Of a DNA stretch of 64,000 nucleotides, positions 14,236 to 40,387 are shown piece after piece. Below the pieces are notes generated by a model. That model ran no database searches. It was given only the letters and a program-made list of their open reading frames with translations, and had not been told where the DNA came from. Origin of the DNA: Colius striatus (Eukaryota; Chordata; Aves; Coliiformes; Coliidae); contig NC_084772.1 in NCBI RefSeq assembly GCF_028858725.1, positions 16,189,048-16,253,047 of the forward strand, read 5' to 3'. Position numbers and translations under genes: made by a program. Position 1 is the stretch's first letter; each line of letters opens with the position of its first letter.

Positions 14236-14469
14236 ATTGGTTGCAGCAGAGCTCATGCCCAGTTTATTTCTGGTTAATCTGATTAAGTAAGAACCTCGGA
14301 TTGTGATGTCAGTGCATTAGTAGAAAGAAGTAATGCTTCCTGTGGGAAGGATGTCAATTTTGACCTTTTAGAAGCAGGTCATGATCTGACTATAAGATGA
14401 AAACAGAGCAAGACAAAGTGCGGTAATAATACAAACTCATTCTCTGATAGCATAATTCACAGTAAGATT
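14236..14469 (+). promoter_or_regulatory. HPRT1L: Candidate HPRT1L promoter and 5' UTR
   Basis: Reading toward the candidate first exon there is an inverted CCAAT box (ATTGG, 14236-14240), a CRE-like TGATGTCA (14304-14311) and a TATA-like TATAAG (14391-14396). The last lies 79 bases before the candidate ATG at 14470, leaving room for a short 5' UTR. There is no CpG island, unlike mammalian HPRT1, which would suggest regulated rather than housekeeping expression. Each motif is common by chance, and the call depends on the exon 1 assignment. Confidence 0.3.
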
Positions 14470-23795
<9,326 letters not shown>

Positions 23796-24320
23796 TAACA
23801 TCAGTCTTCTGGAGCAATAGTTCAACGGCACATTCAGCTGTGTGGATGAATAATAAGAAGTAATCTCCTACTTATGTACTTTTCACTGAAAAACTACATT
23901 TTCTGAAGATACTATTTTTTTTCTCCCTATAATGGTTAAGTAAAACAGCTTGAAGATGAATGAGTTCTGTTCAAGTTTCAGTGAAGCCTGAACTGCACAC
24001 CGGACATAAAAATAGGCATTGTATTCTGCTGGAATCACACAGCCAAGACATGTACATGTGTGCATAATTATGTTTGGTTTTTAATTCACACATGAAAAAC
24101 CACATTATACATAATGTATATAAACTGCACTTGTTTTTACATGTAAGCTTGTGTGTATAAATATATACTATTGTATGTAACAAATAGTCTCAACAAGCAT
24201 TTAAGGACTTGAGGTTAACTGATAAATAACACAGGGCCTACCACATGGAAAACACATTTGGTTCTTTAGCTTAATGCAGTTTAAAAAAAAAATAAACACT
24301 ACGGTAACTAGCTCTTACAC
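23796..24320 (+). other. HPRT1L: HPRT1L 3' UTR with poly(A) signal
   Basis: AT-rich trailer after the stop. A canonical AATAAA lies at 24291-24296, followed by a GT-rich tract at about 24331-24360 (ttggggtgttgtgtcttg), the layout of a cleavage and polyadenylation site. Cleavage is inferred near 24310-24320, leaving only about 1 kb to the NUDT7 start codon. Confidence 0.65.
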
Positions 24321-25312
24321 CTTCAGAGTAACTTGGGGTGTTGTGTCTTGTTTGATGGATTCAGATGTGGATTGTACCATTGTGATGTTACTTGAAATGC
24401 AGTTAATCCTGATTACTAGCTCTTGATAGCTAGTAATAACTAGCTTGATAAACTATTATAGCTGTGTGTTACTTTGCTACTTGCGTGTCTCCAATGAGAC
24501 CTGGAAATGAAATTCTAGTGCCCAGAACCTTCACCAAGCTTGAGGAAGTCTCTGATATGTTGCTGTTTCCAACTGGTACTACATGATGAAAATAAGCTGA
24601 CACTAGCTTCTTTCCCAGTAAGAGTCCTTAAATTAAGAGTACTGAGCTAGGTGTCTGTGTTCAAAAGAGGCTGCTGACATCCTTCAGCTTTTAAGGGTCC
24701 ATGGCTATAGGTAATTAGGCTTCGACAGGTGGGCAATGGTTCTTTCTCAAGCTCCCTGGCAGCCGGAGGCTTGTGACCTGTGATATCCTCTTCCCTCTAA
24801 AAAGCACGTGAGAGGAGGAATGCTAGTGCCTGTATGAATGGACCCCTTAACTAAAGCAAAGAGAAGAGCTCACACTGTGAGCCCAGCATCACTGTCTCGC
24901 TGCCATCGCCCTTGATCCTCTGAGGGATGGCGGGCGAGCAGGCCGTTCCACGCAGGCCCCTCTGAGGGGCGTGATACCAAATCTCTCCGCAAGTTCCCGC
25001 TTTTCCCAGCTAGTGCTGGCAACTCACGCTGTCTTCCAGGTAAACGTAGCTCCAAAAACCCGGCTGCCGCCGCCGACTGGCCGTGAGAAGCCTCCCGCCT
25101 CCGGCCCGCAGCGCCCGCCTCACAACCACCCGACACCCACTCGAGGGCGGGAACGCCGCGGGCTGTTGTTCCCTGAGTGCTCATCACGTGGCCTGCTCGC
25201 TGCCAATCAGAAGGCGGATCTCGGCGACCTCACGTGTTGATTGGCGGGACTGGGCGTCGGGGCGGGAGGTGGTGTAGAAGGAGGAGTCCACACGGGGCTG
25301 AGGGCGCTAAAG

Positions 25313-27737
<2,425 letters not shown>

Positions 27738-27900
27738 CAAACTGGTCTGGCAATTAATTTATATTGTAAGAAGAAAAAGATTTCTGTTTATTCCCTTTGT
27801 ACTTACTATTTGTTTGAATTTTTCATTTTATTTTCTTCTGAATTGTGAATTTATTAAAATTTATTTTAAAATCATATTTTGTGGTTGACAAGCACTAACG
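27738..27900 (+). other. NUDT7: NUDT7 3' UTR, likely poly(A) site
   Basis: Short AT-rich trailer. The common variant signal ATTAAA lies at 27853-27858, followed by 'ttttgtggttgac' at about 27876-27889 as a GT-rich downstream element. A canonical AATAAA was not seen in this stretch, so a longer 3' UTR using a later signal is possible. Confidence 0.5.
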
Positions 27901-30900
27901 AGATCCATATACTTTTGAACCTGTTTTAGCATCCCCAAAAGCACATGGTATTTTCCATGGACATAATGTGAACTGTTGGAAAATCTGTTCCAGTTTCTGC
28001 TTGTGTTTTGTGTGATCTCAGACACTTTCTGTGGTTTGTCTTCTGTATAAGGAGATAATACTTTTTTATCTAATTTTTCCCTGATTGAATTAGAATGTGA
28101 GAACTTCTGAGGGTCTGTCTCTTCCTGTATGGCATACTACCTGTGGACAACATCATGCATATGGTCATGCATCTTTAAGCACTTATGAAATGCACAGTAA
28201 AAATATCACAATCTTCTTTGTGTCTTGTTTTAATAATTTTGTTTTGGTTGGGCTTGTAGAGGGGAGAAGGAGGTACAATGACTTCTATTACTCTTGCTCA
28301 ATTTAGCATTTCTCAACAGGAAATTCCCTAGATTATGGAAAATTTGATATACAGGTAACTGCTGAAATTTGCTCCTCAGCATCCTCTTATCATCACTCAC
28401 TCAGTTCCTAGAGGGAGTCGCCTTAAGGCAAGAAAAGCAAAGTTGGGTATTCATGAGGACTAAAATGCCTCTCTATAGTTGAAGCTTTACCAGTCGTCCT
28501 GGCAATGTCACATACATGGAGCTGTTCTATTGTTTCCTCATTGCTGGTGAACTAGAAGCTTATTCACAGTAGTCCTGATTTTATTGCCATATTAAGTTTT
28601 TAACAGCACAATCAACTTAGGCTGAATCTGAGATGTAGTTTGCAGGTAAGCAAGTTACCCGTCCTTAAACAGCTGATTTCTGAATAACAGGTGTGAGTGG
28701 AAAACATTCAGCATCTCAGAATCCCATGCTGTAGTGCTGATCTCAAGTAAGATGAAGAAAACCACTCAGTTGTTCTTCTGAATGTTTGCACTTTGTGCTC
28801 CCCTGGTCTATTTACTAATGGATGAAAGTGACAACTAAAGTTGCTACTGTTTAACAGAAGTTAGATTTTTACATTAAGTAGCTTTTGTAGTATACTTGAA
28901 CTTGGCTGTGACTTTAGCAAAATACGTCGTCTTTAAAAAGAAATGTTTCTCAAGTAAGGTCTGAATAGCTAATTAGGATTTTCTAGGAAACCCACTTCTG
29001 AGACATTTTTTAAGCTTCTGATAATTGCATCCATGACATTCTTGGACTGCCATGCAAGGACAGTAGCAGCTTGTACTTGGTGAGTAACTGCCATCATGGG
29101 CTTTTTCTGAAGAGGAAGATAGTAGAGTTGGCATTTAGCTGACAGAACTGTTCCAAAACAAACCAAGGCTCGAATGCAAATCTTCCTGCAAGGCCCAAAT
29201 TTCCCTCTGCCTCCTCTCACTGTTACAAGTGTGCAATATCTACAATTTGTCTCTTCCCAAGGGTAGTTCAGTGGTAGGTATTCTATAGTTTTCTACCTGA
29301 AATATTCTTTATGCTGTGGCATTAAAGAAGTATCAGATTGGCAACCAGAATGCTGTCCTGTTAAAGGCTTCAGGAATTGGCCTAATCTGTTTGTCAACTA
29401 AAGCTGTAATTGGATACATGAATAATACCCTGATAAATATCTATTTTTTTTCTTATGCTTCTTGAGACACTCCATTGCAGTCCTTTAGCCGTGCTTCACA
29501 CAGCTTTTAGTTGTAGCAAGGAACATGTATTGTCCTCTACATATCAGAATGGTAAACATCTCGTTTCCTTAGTTACTTTCTGTACTCCTGGAAGCTACTT
29601 CACTGTGTCTTCCTGAGGCATTTTCAGTGCCTCAGGTTTTTTCGTCAGTGACATTTTCCATACATGTCTTGACATTTTTTGTTGTTTTCCAGAATCCTCA
29701 CTGAACTTTCCTATTCCCTCCCCTCATGCCCATTAAATACGTGATCATCAAATCTGGTCATAGGATTCAAGTTAACCACTTACTTCTGTATCAGTTGACT
29801 TTTTAAGTTAAAAGAAAAGAAAGACTTTTTTTTTTTAGCTAGGATGAAATTCTTGGAGAAGTAGTAGCCACATTGATGAAGAACAGCTTTATTTTTCATT
29901 ATTAAACTCTTGTGAAATCATTAAACATTTTTAAAAGCTTAACTTTAAACTCATCACCATATTATTAATATCCTCAGTAGAATCTCTCAATGCTAATCTA
30001 TGCAGGAAAAGTAACTAATTAAAATAAGAACATTGTTAATTAAAATGGAGCAAAGCAATTAGACCTTTGATTAGTAAACAAAATAGGTACCAAGAGACAT
30101 AATTATTAACTTAACATCTCCCTGTATTCCCAGCAGATTTTTCTTCATCTCTCAACTGGATCTGGCACAGAAATTGTACAAATTGTACAAATTCAAACCT
30201 TAGTTTATTTTTATTTATCTTTTTTAAATGTTGTGTGGCAGCAACAAGATTTACAGATGTTGATCCTTTTAGCAAGTGCAGATCTTGTTTTTTGAGTCAA
30301 ATCAACCATTTGATCCAGTTGAAAAACAAAACTTAGAGAAGAACAACCAAAAATCCATGAGTAATTTGCAGTAAAACCTCTGGGGCTTCATTCTTCACTT
30401 TATGCATACTACTTAATTTACTGATATCAGTTTTGAAATTTTGGAAGTATTGTCTTAACTTAAAAGACTCATTCCTTAATTAGATACTTATCTGGGACCT
30501 GAATGCCCAAAAACTCCTTTCAGTGCAAAAAGAATAGAAAGAAATATAAGTGCTACTTGCTAAAACTGCAATTCTGTGTGGCTCACTTTTTTTGGTGGGA
30601 AATTGTTTCCTTGGGCAATCTTCAAATAAAATTCTGCTCTGGTTCTTGAGGTATAAACTAGAACATGACTCGAGCCTAGGCAACCCTCCTAACCAATCCA
30701 TGCATGCTCATAGTCTCTTTCTACCTTCAAGAGGTCAGGAGTGGAGAGTGCCCCAAGTGTGTAACCCTCACGCCTCCTGGAGAAGTGCCCAGTGTAGTTA
30801 ACTAGTATAGTAAAGAGAAGTTGCAGCTGCTCTGCACCTCATGTTTTTAAAGGAGAACATGACTGTGCCTTGCTTGTGTGAGAGAAGAGTCATGAAAAGG

Positions 30901-33900
30901 TATATCCTTCAGGGTGTTGAATCTTTCCCTGGGCCTGCTGCTCCAGAGAAGCTGTGTAAACTTAAAAGGGAAAAGATCCATCAAATGTGCCATTCTGAGA
31001 ATTTCCTATTGGAAAATGCTGTATTCTGCCCTTAAACTAGTTCACAGCCCAGGACAATTAGCTCTGCCTTTCACCATATATATGATAGTTTCAACATCTA
31101 AGAAAGGCCCCGTTTTTTCTTCAGTGGGACTTTGTAGTCGGACATTGTAGTGTTGCAGTGCCTCAGTTCCCTTTCAGATCTATCTTTAAAGTCTGGTAAC
31201 AATGCACTTCCCAAGACCTATGTGTCCCAATGTTCTCTCTTTCTGATCCTGTGTTATACCTGAGTAGTATTAAAATAGATTGTATCTGCTTTTGACTGTT
31301 GTGATTTTAAAGGACTTCTTTACTTTGAATTGCTGATTGCAAAAGCATTTATGCCTTGTTTATATGAAGTATGGTATGTTAATATACCTTCCAATTTGAA
31401 AAGGTGTTTTATACAAATATATTTACTCTTTGCATGTTTTCTTACAAACATATCACCAAGGCCATTGTTCAGTTGAAAAAGAAGATTAAAAATATATTCC
31501 AGATGGCGTTCTCTAGCTATGGGATATCAAGTAATGCTAATATGACAGTGAAATAGGTGCTTGTATCAGAATAAGAAAATTACTGATATGATATAAAATT
31601 AACTAGAAAAAAGTGGCATACAATTTAATGGGAATTGTTAGTCATTCTTTTAGTTAATATGCAATGATTCAGCATTTAGCATTTCTGGTTTTTTGAATGC
31701 TCAAATAATCAGGCTTTTGGTATTTAACATTTATGTGAACATTTAACATTTCTATATATTTGATATGTAAACTGATATTTAAGAACTATAACCATACAAA
31801 GAAATAATGAAAATGACTTTTAAAAGGATATGATATATATACTAATTCACAGCACTTCTGTGTGGGGGGAAAAAACATTAAATGTTCATTTAATTCCAAG
31901 AAGTTGAGTGTATGCTGCTCAGTTAAAATGCATATCACTTTTGCATAGCTAAAGTTCATGAAGGGTTAAGGCAGTTATAGTTAAATAAGAATGTAAATAT
32001 TCAAGAAGGAGATTATTTTTACTCAGCCTATGCCTAGATGATCTATATATATATAATGCGAAATCTGGAGATGTTTTTGTCTTTCAAGAAAAACCTCATG
32101 TGAGTGCTTACATGTCAATAAGTATGTGATGTACCTACAGCGATTCTTTTATTTTAGCAGGTTGCCATAGCAATGCAGTTTTCACAACAGTACAAGTTAA
32201 ATCATCTCCAGTTAAAAAACCAAAAAAGCTCTAGTAAAAAAGGTCACTAGGTAATCCCTCTGTCTCTCTAACCTTATCTCTTGCCAAAATGTGATCTAAG
32301 AAAGAAGGAAGACAGAAAAAGGAAGTGCACTTATTTCTGATTCCTTGCACAAGCTATAACTGTGCTCAGAATGCTCACTTAGTGTATGGGATTCTGAGTT
32401 TCTTTACACTTTGCCATGTTAATTAAATTTACTATGCTCTGTAGTTGCCTGTGACTTAGTGCTTCAGATTTAGGGTAGGTTTTGTTTGTTTTCCAAAATG
32501 AAAAGTACGGGTGCTAGGAAGGAAAACATCCAAGTAATAATGAAACATTAATGGAGAATAATCATCCTGTTTGTCCGAATCTGCTGCAGGGGAAAGATTG
32601 TTCACTGGCTCGCAAGAGACTCATTATTTTGGGCACACTTCCCTCTTTTCATCCTGAATTCTCTAATCCTTTAGATTGTCCAGTCACGACCATTTATTGA
32701 CCTATGTCTGTCTTGATCTCTACTTATTATAAAATACATTTGGACATGCGTTGCATAAAAGGTAATTTGTCCTGCAGCTGCTGCAGTGCTCAACCGCTAC
32801 CACAGCTGCTTTAAAATATTTTGCATTGCAGTTCTTAATGAAGTGTTGGCATCCCCTTTTATGCCTATAGTGAAATACAGAACTACTGGCAACAAACAGG
32901 AATTGTTCAACTGAGGAAAGCTAAATCTGTCTTTGAGCCTTGTGGTAGATCATAATACTCTCCAGCACCCTAGTAAGAGTCAGATATCCAGTGGTTGCAA
33001 TGAATATGAATAATTCCAGGCAAAAATCTCTGTATATGTTTGAAGGACTAGGGACATAGTGATGTAAATCTGTATTCAGATAGATTTGTATAAAGAAACA
33101 GACACCTGTAGAAAAAAGTGGTTGACAAACAGGGCATTTAAATAGCATTTATTTTATTCTCTAATTTAGAGAAAATTTGTGAAACTTTTCTTTTTCTAAC
33201 AATGTCATTGCTGCAGATCTGGAGTTGTCAGAAATTACAATAATTTTACCAACCTCACAGTTGTGCCAAAGTACATGCTCTGATGCTTTAGTTTATACTG
33301 CATGCCTGTTGTAACTCATAAAGTATATTATCTCAATTCTATTTGATCTTTCATTATTGTATCTTTAATTATTTCTTAATATTTTTAATACAGGTTCTAT
33401 CAGTAGTTCTACTTAATAAAACAGTACTTTTAAAGAAGCCTAAGGTTTACAATATATTGTTAGTTCTTAAAATATTAGGTTGTAATTCTAAATCTAAGAG
33501 CAATATCTGATTCACAGATATTTATGGGAAACAATCTGAATGAAATGTGAGTGTTATAGTTCATTGCCAGGTTTCATTGCTAAAAATGGAAGACATAGAA
33601 TGCGTTATTTGTGGATTTCAGCTATTAACTGATAAATTACAAACGTAGTAACTGATGAACTAATAACAAATGTAAACTAAAGTCCACCAATGCTTGGAAA
33701 ACTGGGAATACTCTTAATAGAAAATTTGATGTTATACACTTGGCATCAAATTGCTCTTTATTTGAAGGAAAAGAAAAAGTGTGTGCACTGGATGGAGCAT
33801 GTTCTCTACAATCATCAGGCTGAAATGTGCTTAAAAGGCAGCTGATCTGACTGAGACCTTTCTCTGTGTGAGAGCCTGTTAACCTGGACAGAGCTCTAGA

Positions 33901-33966
33901 AGGCTGCAAAAAAACACTGAGGAAAAATTGAGATTATTTGGATTTAAGAGTACAAGAGTTCTGTGA
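27901..33966. other. Intergenic, no gene recognised
   Basis: About 6 kb of AT-rich DNA between NUDT7 and the next CR1. It may hold a longer NUDT7 3' UTR at its left edge. Frames of 60-85 codons occur on both strands, but none resembles a known protein or sits between convincing splice sites. A short 9-base repeat (attgtacaa type) lies near 30171-30193. Confidence 0.55.
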
Positions 33967-34300
33967 CAGAATCATAGAATCATAGAATTGTTACAGTTGC
34001 AAAAGACCTTTGAGATCATCAAGTCCAACCCCTAACCTTACACTGCCAAGCCCATGACTAAACTACATCATGTCCCTCATAACTTCATCTACTTGTCTTT
34101 TGAAATATCTCTAGGGGTGGTGACTCCACCATCTCCCTGGACAGCCTGTTCCAATGCTTAATAATCCTCTCAGTGAAAAAGTTCTTCCTAATGTCCAATC
34201 TAAACCGCCCCTGGTGCAACTTGAGCACGTTTCCTTGTGTTCTGTCATTTGTTACTGGAGAGATTGACCCCACCTCACTACAACTCCCCTTCAGGTAGGT
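33967..34300 (-). mobile_element. CR1 LINE fragment, 3' end
   Basis: The + strand begins with the reversed tail 'gaatcatagaatcatagaat', then 'gatcatcaagtccaacccc', and continues into the reversed C-terminal coding part. The minus-strand translation includes [21 protein letters not shown] and [19 protein letters not shown]. It is 5'-truncated and inactive. Confidence 0.93.
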
Positions 34301-37300
34301 GATTAACAAACAGGATCTGTCTAGTGAGGGGAAACAGCGAGAGGCTGTTGTAGCAAGAGCTATGGTTAGATCTCCCAATAAGGGGAAAAGACCAAAGAAT
34401 TAGAGAGGTGACAAATGTCAAGGAAGTGATTGATGTGTGTCTGGAGAAAAGCAGGGATGAGCAGCAGCATCTCAGCGTGCCGCCACGAGAGGGTGCCACT
34501 GCCCAGATGCTTCAGCCAGTCTGGTTCAGGCTTCAGGTGACTCCCCAGGTCGAGGGTTAACAACTAGTCAGAACTACCTTAGACTGGCTAGTGTGTTCTG
34601 TGGGGCAGCTGGATACGGATTATCCAAATAATATGATCTATAGCTATTTAGAATGAGAATATATTCGTATATCTTCTCAGTGTCACATGATTGACCACAT
34701 AAAATTTCCTGTTTTGCTTACATTATGACATCTGCAGTTATGAGTTTGCTAAATAATTGTCCTGGAGTTTGTTCTAATGTGCTACAGGTAATAACATTCT
34801 CCCAGTTGATTCAGACTGACTCTACGTCACTGACTGAGCAACATGAAGGTACACTACAAGCCTGGATTTGTGCTTTTCTACAAGACTGAATAGCAGATAT
34901 TAAATATTCCTAGCCTGCCCTGTTCACTCTGTCTTTCTATTCCATTCTATGGCTTAGTGAAACCATGCAAACTGAAAATTGGTTTTCTTAAGCCCGAGAA
35001 ATGAATAAGAAAGAGAACTCTGCTAGGAAAAATATTTCTCTCAAGTAAAAGGGAAAAAAATCTCTTTGGTCTGAGAACTGTATTCCATATACATTCCTGT
35101 TATTTAAAACTATAACAATGATTTTAATTATTAGAATTTGCTGTGGTACTTACTCTAACCTTGACTACTGATAACTGATTACCACACTAATTTACATACT
35201 ATCCAAAACACTGCTCTGCGTTTAAGAGCATCAGTAAAAATAAATGCTCCAGTAAAACTTAATTTAGCATCGTTAGTTAGATTCTTCCCAGACAGCCCAG
35301 ATGGGGGCTGGTATTGCAAATGTGCCACAGTTAGATACATCCTTGAATCTTAACTGTAAGGAAACTCTTTTGACATACTCAAAGTTGTGTCTTTTATGGC
35401 TGAATTGGTTATTCACAGATGTTCACACTGAAAAGTTTTAGGTGAGCATTTTTACCAGGATATGTTGTGAGTGTAACATAAAGAAAAATAAGTTAATTTA
35501 GAATTCAAAGATATGAGCAGGAAGGATGATGGTCAATGGAAACAAAAGGAGGGGAAACAAGTTCTTTAGTTAGTTGAACTATTGATCCTATTCATTAATA
35601 CCTATGTTTGTCTCAGAGGCCCTACTGAAGATATAAGCACTCTTCTGCTGAACAAAAGCACAGGAAAACCTGCTCCTGAAGCTTACTCATTAAGAAACAT
35701 TAATTTTCGAAAGTATCTGGCATCAGAGGAGTTCCTCAGCTACATCCACAGAGGCAGAAATGCAGCTGTGTGTGTTCGTTGGCCATTTTGCACTTGGCAA
35801 CTGTGATGCCTGCAGCCTGATTTCTGTAAATATTAAATATTTCATTTACTTATTAAACATTAATGCTTATTAAGCAGGACAGACAGATGGTTCCCAATTT
35901 TGTGTGGTGGGCAGTCATATGGTTCCAGGAGACGTATTACAGAGCTCAGGATATAAAAGACATTTCACTCACATTTAGGCACTGTGAGTCAGATCTGCAG
36001 CTGGAGGAAATTAGTGCAGTTCCAGAGATACTTATGATTTGTCTGCTGTAGGTAGCTGTCCATTAGAAAAGCAGGCATGGTAAATTCCAGCTTTACTCAG
36101 GACAAAAAGTGGGCTTGGTTCGAAAGCTTAAAGAAGTTTTCCTTGCTTTCAGTCAGCCTGATAGATAAATAGGAGGAGAGCTCTTTCTGAATTGGTAATC
36201 CAAATTCTCTCCCAGATGCCTTGACAGCCTGAGTCCTCTCCACTTGCACGGGGAGCCCTGGGCTGCGTTGGAAGGGCAGACATAGCAGGGGAACACCCAA
36301 TTTCTTCATGCCAGCCTGGGCAGCAGGGACTTACTGTCTATGTGCTTTTAAAGCAGGATAAAATAATAAAGGTAGATATTTTCCTTTTTCTAATTAAAAA
36401 ACCCCAAACAATTAAAGCAAAGCCAGGTACACTCATTGAGCCAGACTGTTTAAAACTTTAATATTTGAATCACAAGTGACTTGAGAGGAAAAAATCCCCT
36501 ACTAAAAAATGTGTTTGATTTTCGACATGAACTTACATTCCAATAGAAAATCACTAAAGCCAAGGAGGAAAAAAGTGGCTTAAATTATTTCCTGAATGAG
36601 ATCTTATATTATGTTCTGTAAAATTTCTTATCAGAATCAATATTGGATAAAATTCACTCCAGTACAAACTGTTCTGCACAGAATAATGCAAACTAGACAA
36701 GGGCCACTTAGGTCTGTTGTTAAAATTCAAATGTGATTTCACTGAACATTTCCTTGGACTTTATCATAGATATGATGCTTCTTTCAGGATCAAAAATCAA
36801 TCTGGGCACTGCCAGGATGTAACTGGGATGAAAATAATTATTGTGCTTACAGTTAAGGTCTATAAGGTGCTCTGTTAAGACTATGGCATGTACCTTTGTG
36901 CTTTGTTTTGTTATTTCTTACCCATCTTCTTTCTAGTTTATGCTTTACTTACCTAGGCTTTATTTATTGCTATCATTAAGTCCCTCACAATATTTTCTAA
37001 CAGATAAATGTACAGTAGGTAAAAGATAGGACATCAAAATAGATACTCTTAAACATAAAATAGCCACCAGTGCTAGATGACTGCAGATGAATGTTATCTG
37101 TTCTTTATATTGTATTTAGGGCTTCAACCTGCACTAACCTCAACAACTTTCTAATAAGGAACCCTTCTTTTTTATCAGTTCTTTTCCTTGGTGCTTCATG
37201 TTTTGAGGGAGGTATCAGAACTGTTATTCCTTTATGAAGTAACATTACATTCCTTTCATACTGAAGGCAGTTAAAACTTAGTTGTGACCCGAGTATTCAC

Positions 37301-38149
37301 TTTGATATGTCACTTATTCCAGAGCCCATAGATCTTTGGTGAATTAAGCTGAGTAACTTGAGTTGCTATGCTACATATTTCTAAAAGAGCATACATTACC
37401 AAAACCTGCTGATGTAAAGACAACCTCAGGCTGGCTGTCATATTTGATTGTGCTAGTTCTTTGTGTAAAGCCAGATTTTATTGACAAGTAGGTAGTTTAC
37501 TGTGTATTTATCCACAAACTGTCCTTTTTTCTTCCAATTTTAGTAGAACTGGTAGCCAGTTCTGGAAAGGTGACCTAATCAGCCAGCCTTAAGGAGAGAA
37601 TGGGGAGGAGTGAGAGGAAGAGCAAGATGACAATGACTTGACCTGAATTTCTGCACCGTCAGAAGCAGCTGCACTTCTGTAAGGATCCAAAGTGAGCAGT
37701 ACTGTGGGACACCTCATTTTCTTCATTGTTAGGCAGGGGAGGAGGTGAGGCAAAGGAGTAGGGGACAGATTTATTTGCACATATACTCAAAATGTTTGTG
37801 CTGAAGTAAAGATGATGCAGAGGACATTAGCTGCTGCCGCATACTGATATGTTTATTTAGTTAATTGAGTTGTCATGACAACAACTTTATCTAAACTGCG
37901 ACTGTGTATAGGTTGTCATTGGTACCTGATGACTTCAAACAAACCATTATACTTACCAACAAAATTGGCAGACTGTTCACTTCAGTGGTAAAGAATGTCA
38001 TTTCAATGAAAAAAAGAAGAAAAAGGACTTTTTTGTTAATAGTAGGTCACCACAGCTTGATTAATTTTAGTGAGACTAGCTTCAGGCTCATCCAGAAGAC
38101 CTGGCATGTCATCCTGTAACCCACAAAACATGGCACAACAGAAAGCTTT
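34301..38149. other. Intergenic, nothing recognised
   Basis: AT-rich sequence without a recognised exon. A moderately good CTCF-like motif (CCACGAGAGGGTGC) lies at 34483-34496. A 74-codon + strand frame at 35582-35806 has no family resemblance I can name. Confidence 0.5.
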
Positions 38150-38215
38150 TCACACAGAATGGTAGGCATTGGAAGGGACCTCTAAAGATCATCTAGTCCA
38201 ACCCTTAGTTGAGGA
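38150..38215 (-). mobile_element. CR1 LINE 3' terminal scrap
   Basis: The + strand reads 'cacagaatggtaggcattgg', then 'aagggacctctaaagatc' and 'atctagtccaaccc', the reversed CR1 terminus. Only about 65 bases survive. Confidence 0.88.
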
Positions 38216-40387
38216 AGACTTTGGTCACAAAATTCGCGTCTGCCTGGTCATCCAGGAAGCCTGCTGATAGGTGTTCTGTTCACCTGTTTCTGTATAACTT
38301 TTGAAGTCTCCTGCAGAAGTCAGGCTCGGAGGTCATGAAGCTGAAGGATCACTAAAGAAAATATTGTTCACTGTCCCTGATGGTTGTCACCTGCAGTGCT
38401 TCAGACCAGTGAACACTCACTCGTCCTGCTATTTAAAAGATTTCTTGTCTGTCTTAAAGGAATGTTTTATTTAGATAGGGCGTGCGTTTTCAGAAGTAAC
38501 TCACAAACCTTTTTTTGAACAGCTTCACATGAATTTCTCTTTTCATGCACTTGCTTCCCATGAAGTGATATCAGATTCTTTTGCTTAGGTGTGTCTACAG
38601 GGCGCTGCCTTCTCTCTTTAATCCTTCCTGCCTTACCCACACTTCTCTCTCAAAATACAGAAAGTTCAGCACCTTCCCTCCTCCCTACCTTGTTAAAATT
38701 TATTGCAAGAGAAAAATCCTACAATGTTGACTTTCTGGAGCACTGCTCATCTTTTCTGAACCTAGCTAATAAATGCAGATAGGTTTCTGGTCCTCTTTTA
38801 ACTTGATTAACCCAGCAGTAGTTTTATCTTTTCTAAATTGGAGAAATTAAACCCTTCATTTAGAGACCTGAAAGTATTTTAGGCCTCTTCCATCTTCCTA
38901 AGGAGGTGACTTCAAAGTAACTAGAGGTCTGTTATCTTATTGGAAAAAGCCCTTTTTTCACGGGCTTTTCAGACTACAAATGGCTGATGATCCCACTGAT
39001 TTCAAGGTCTCTGAGGAAACCTGGGTGACATTCAGCAGAAATAATTCTGATGCTGCAGTTTAACCAAGTTAGTATTGATATTTGGATCTGATTTAGTAAC
39101 ACAATCCTCCTTCTCCTCTACCTAAGATTCCAGATACTAGTCAGCATCTCCATATTTAACAGCAGATGCTGGCTGGTTACTTACCATTAAAGAACATTGC
39201 TTAGCTCATGGTTAAAATATCAAGCAGAAAAGTTTTTGTTTATTTTTCTTATGCAACAACAACAAAAAAAGGAAGAGTTTTTCTATTAGTATAATGCAAA
39301 GTACCCATTTCCCTAGAAATCTCAATTTCCCGTGTCCTGACTTTACTCTCCATGTTAGCCCTTCCTTTTATTTTTCAATGCAGATGCAGACTGCATTTTG
39401 AATTATTTCTTTAAAGAGTAAGGCAAATGCCAGCACTCATGTAGTCCATCTTGTACTGTCATTTTACACAGTGACTCTTGGCTACATTCCAAACTCTTGC
39501 CTGAAATGGTTTCCAGTTTGAATTTAAATCAGCTGATATATTGACCGGCTAGACTTTAGATATAAAGTTATCCCAAAGCGAAGGGGAATAAAACTGCATG
39601 CTCAGGAAGTACTCCTGTCCCTTCCATTTTACCCTGAAAGAAAAAGCTTTATACAGAGTGCCCAAATTTTCTTGCAGTTTTTCTTAGACGGGATAAAACA
39701 TCAACCAAATGATTGTTTATGTGGCTATCTCATTGTCTTAGGTCGTAAGAGGGAGTAGCTGCTATGATCTGAAGTTTCCACATTAAAAAATCACTTCTCA
39801 AAAAGGCAGAATTTTTTAAAATGCAAAGCAATCAATCATGCAGCACAATTACATCATCTTAGTAAGCAGTCCCCACTTTGAGCCCTTACTTGGGACTTCA
39901 AGGTCTAATGTTTCTGCTACTAAGATGTCTCTTATGACACAGACTTATTACCAAGGAAACACATGTGAGATAACTGTATGGGCTTTCAACTCCTCACTTT
40001 TTTTTCCCCTGTAAGTTCCAAATGTACCTAAAAACCATGGAGCCTATTGGACCAGCTATAATTTCACAACAGAACATTGAAGAACCATTTGTCTCAGTTG
40101 CAACTATGACGGTTTACTATGCAAGGTTTGCATTAATTTTCTCTCCAGAAATCACCTTTAACATGTAGCTGATTATTATTGAAAATTAAGCAAATACTTC
40201 TGCAAAGCCTCTAAGAAACAGAACATTGCAATCAGTCCTCCTCTGTGACATACTGGGGTCAGCAAATGGCCCCATTTCAGACTACAATATTTTTTTTTCT
40301 TTTCAGTTATCTTCCCATACTGTGAAATGCAGCTACAGATGCAACAAATAAGTCATAAAACTAGAACCCTTGTGCTAGTGCTACTGG
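38216..40387. other. Intergenic, nothing recognised
   Basis: AT-rich sequence with no recognisable exon, RNA gene or repeat family between a CR1 scrap and the 34-bp tandem duplication. Confidence 0.5.

Noticed and set aside
35582-35806. 74-codon + strand frame between NUDT7 and VAT1L
   Set aside because: The composition looks protein-like, but no family, start context or partner exon supports it.
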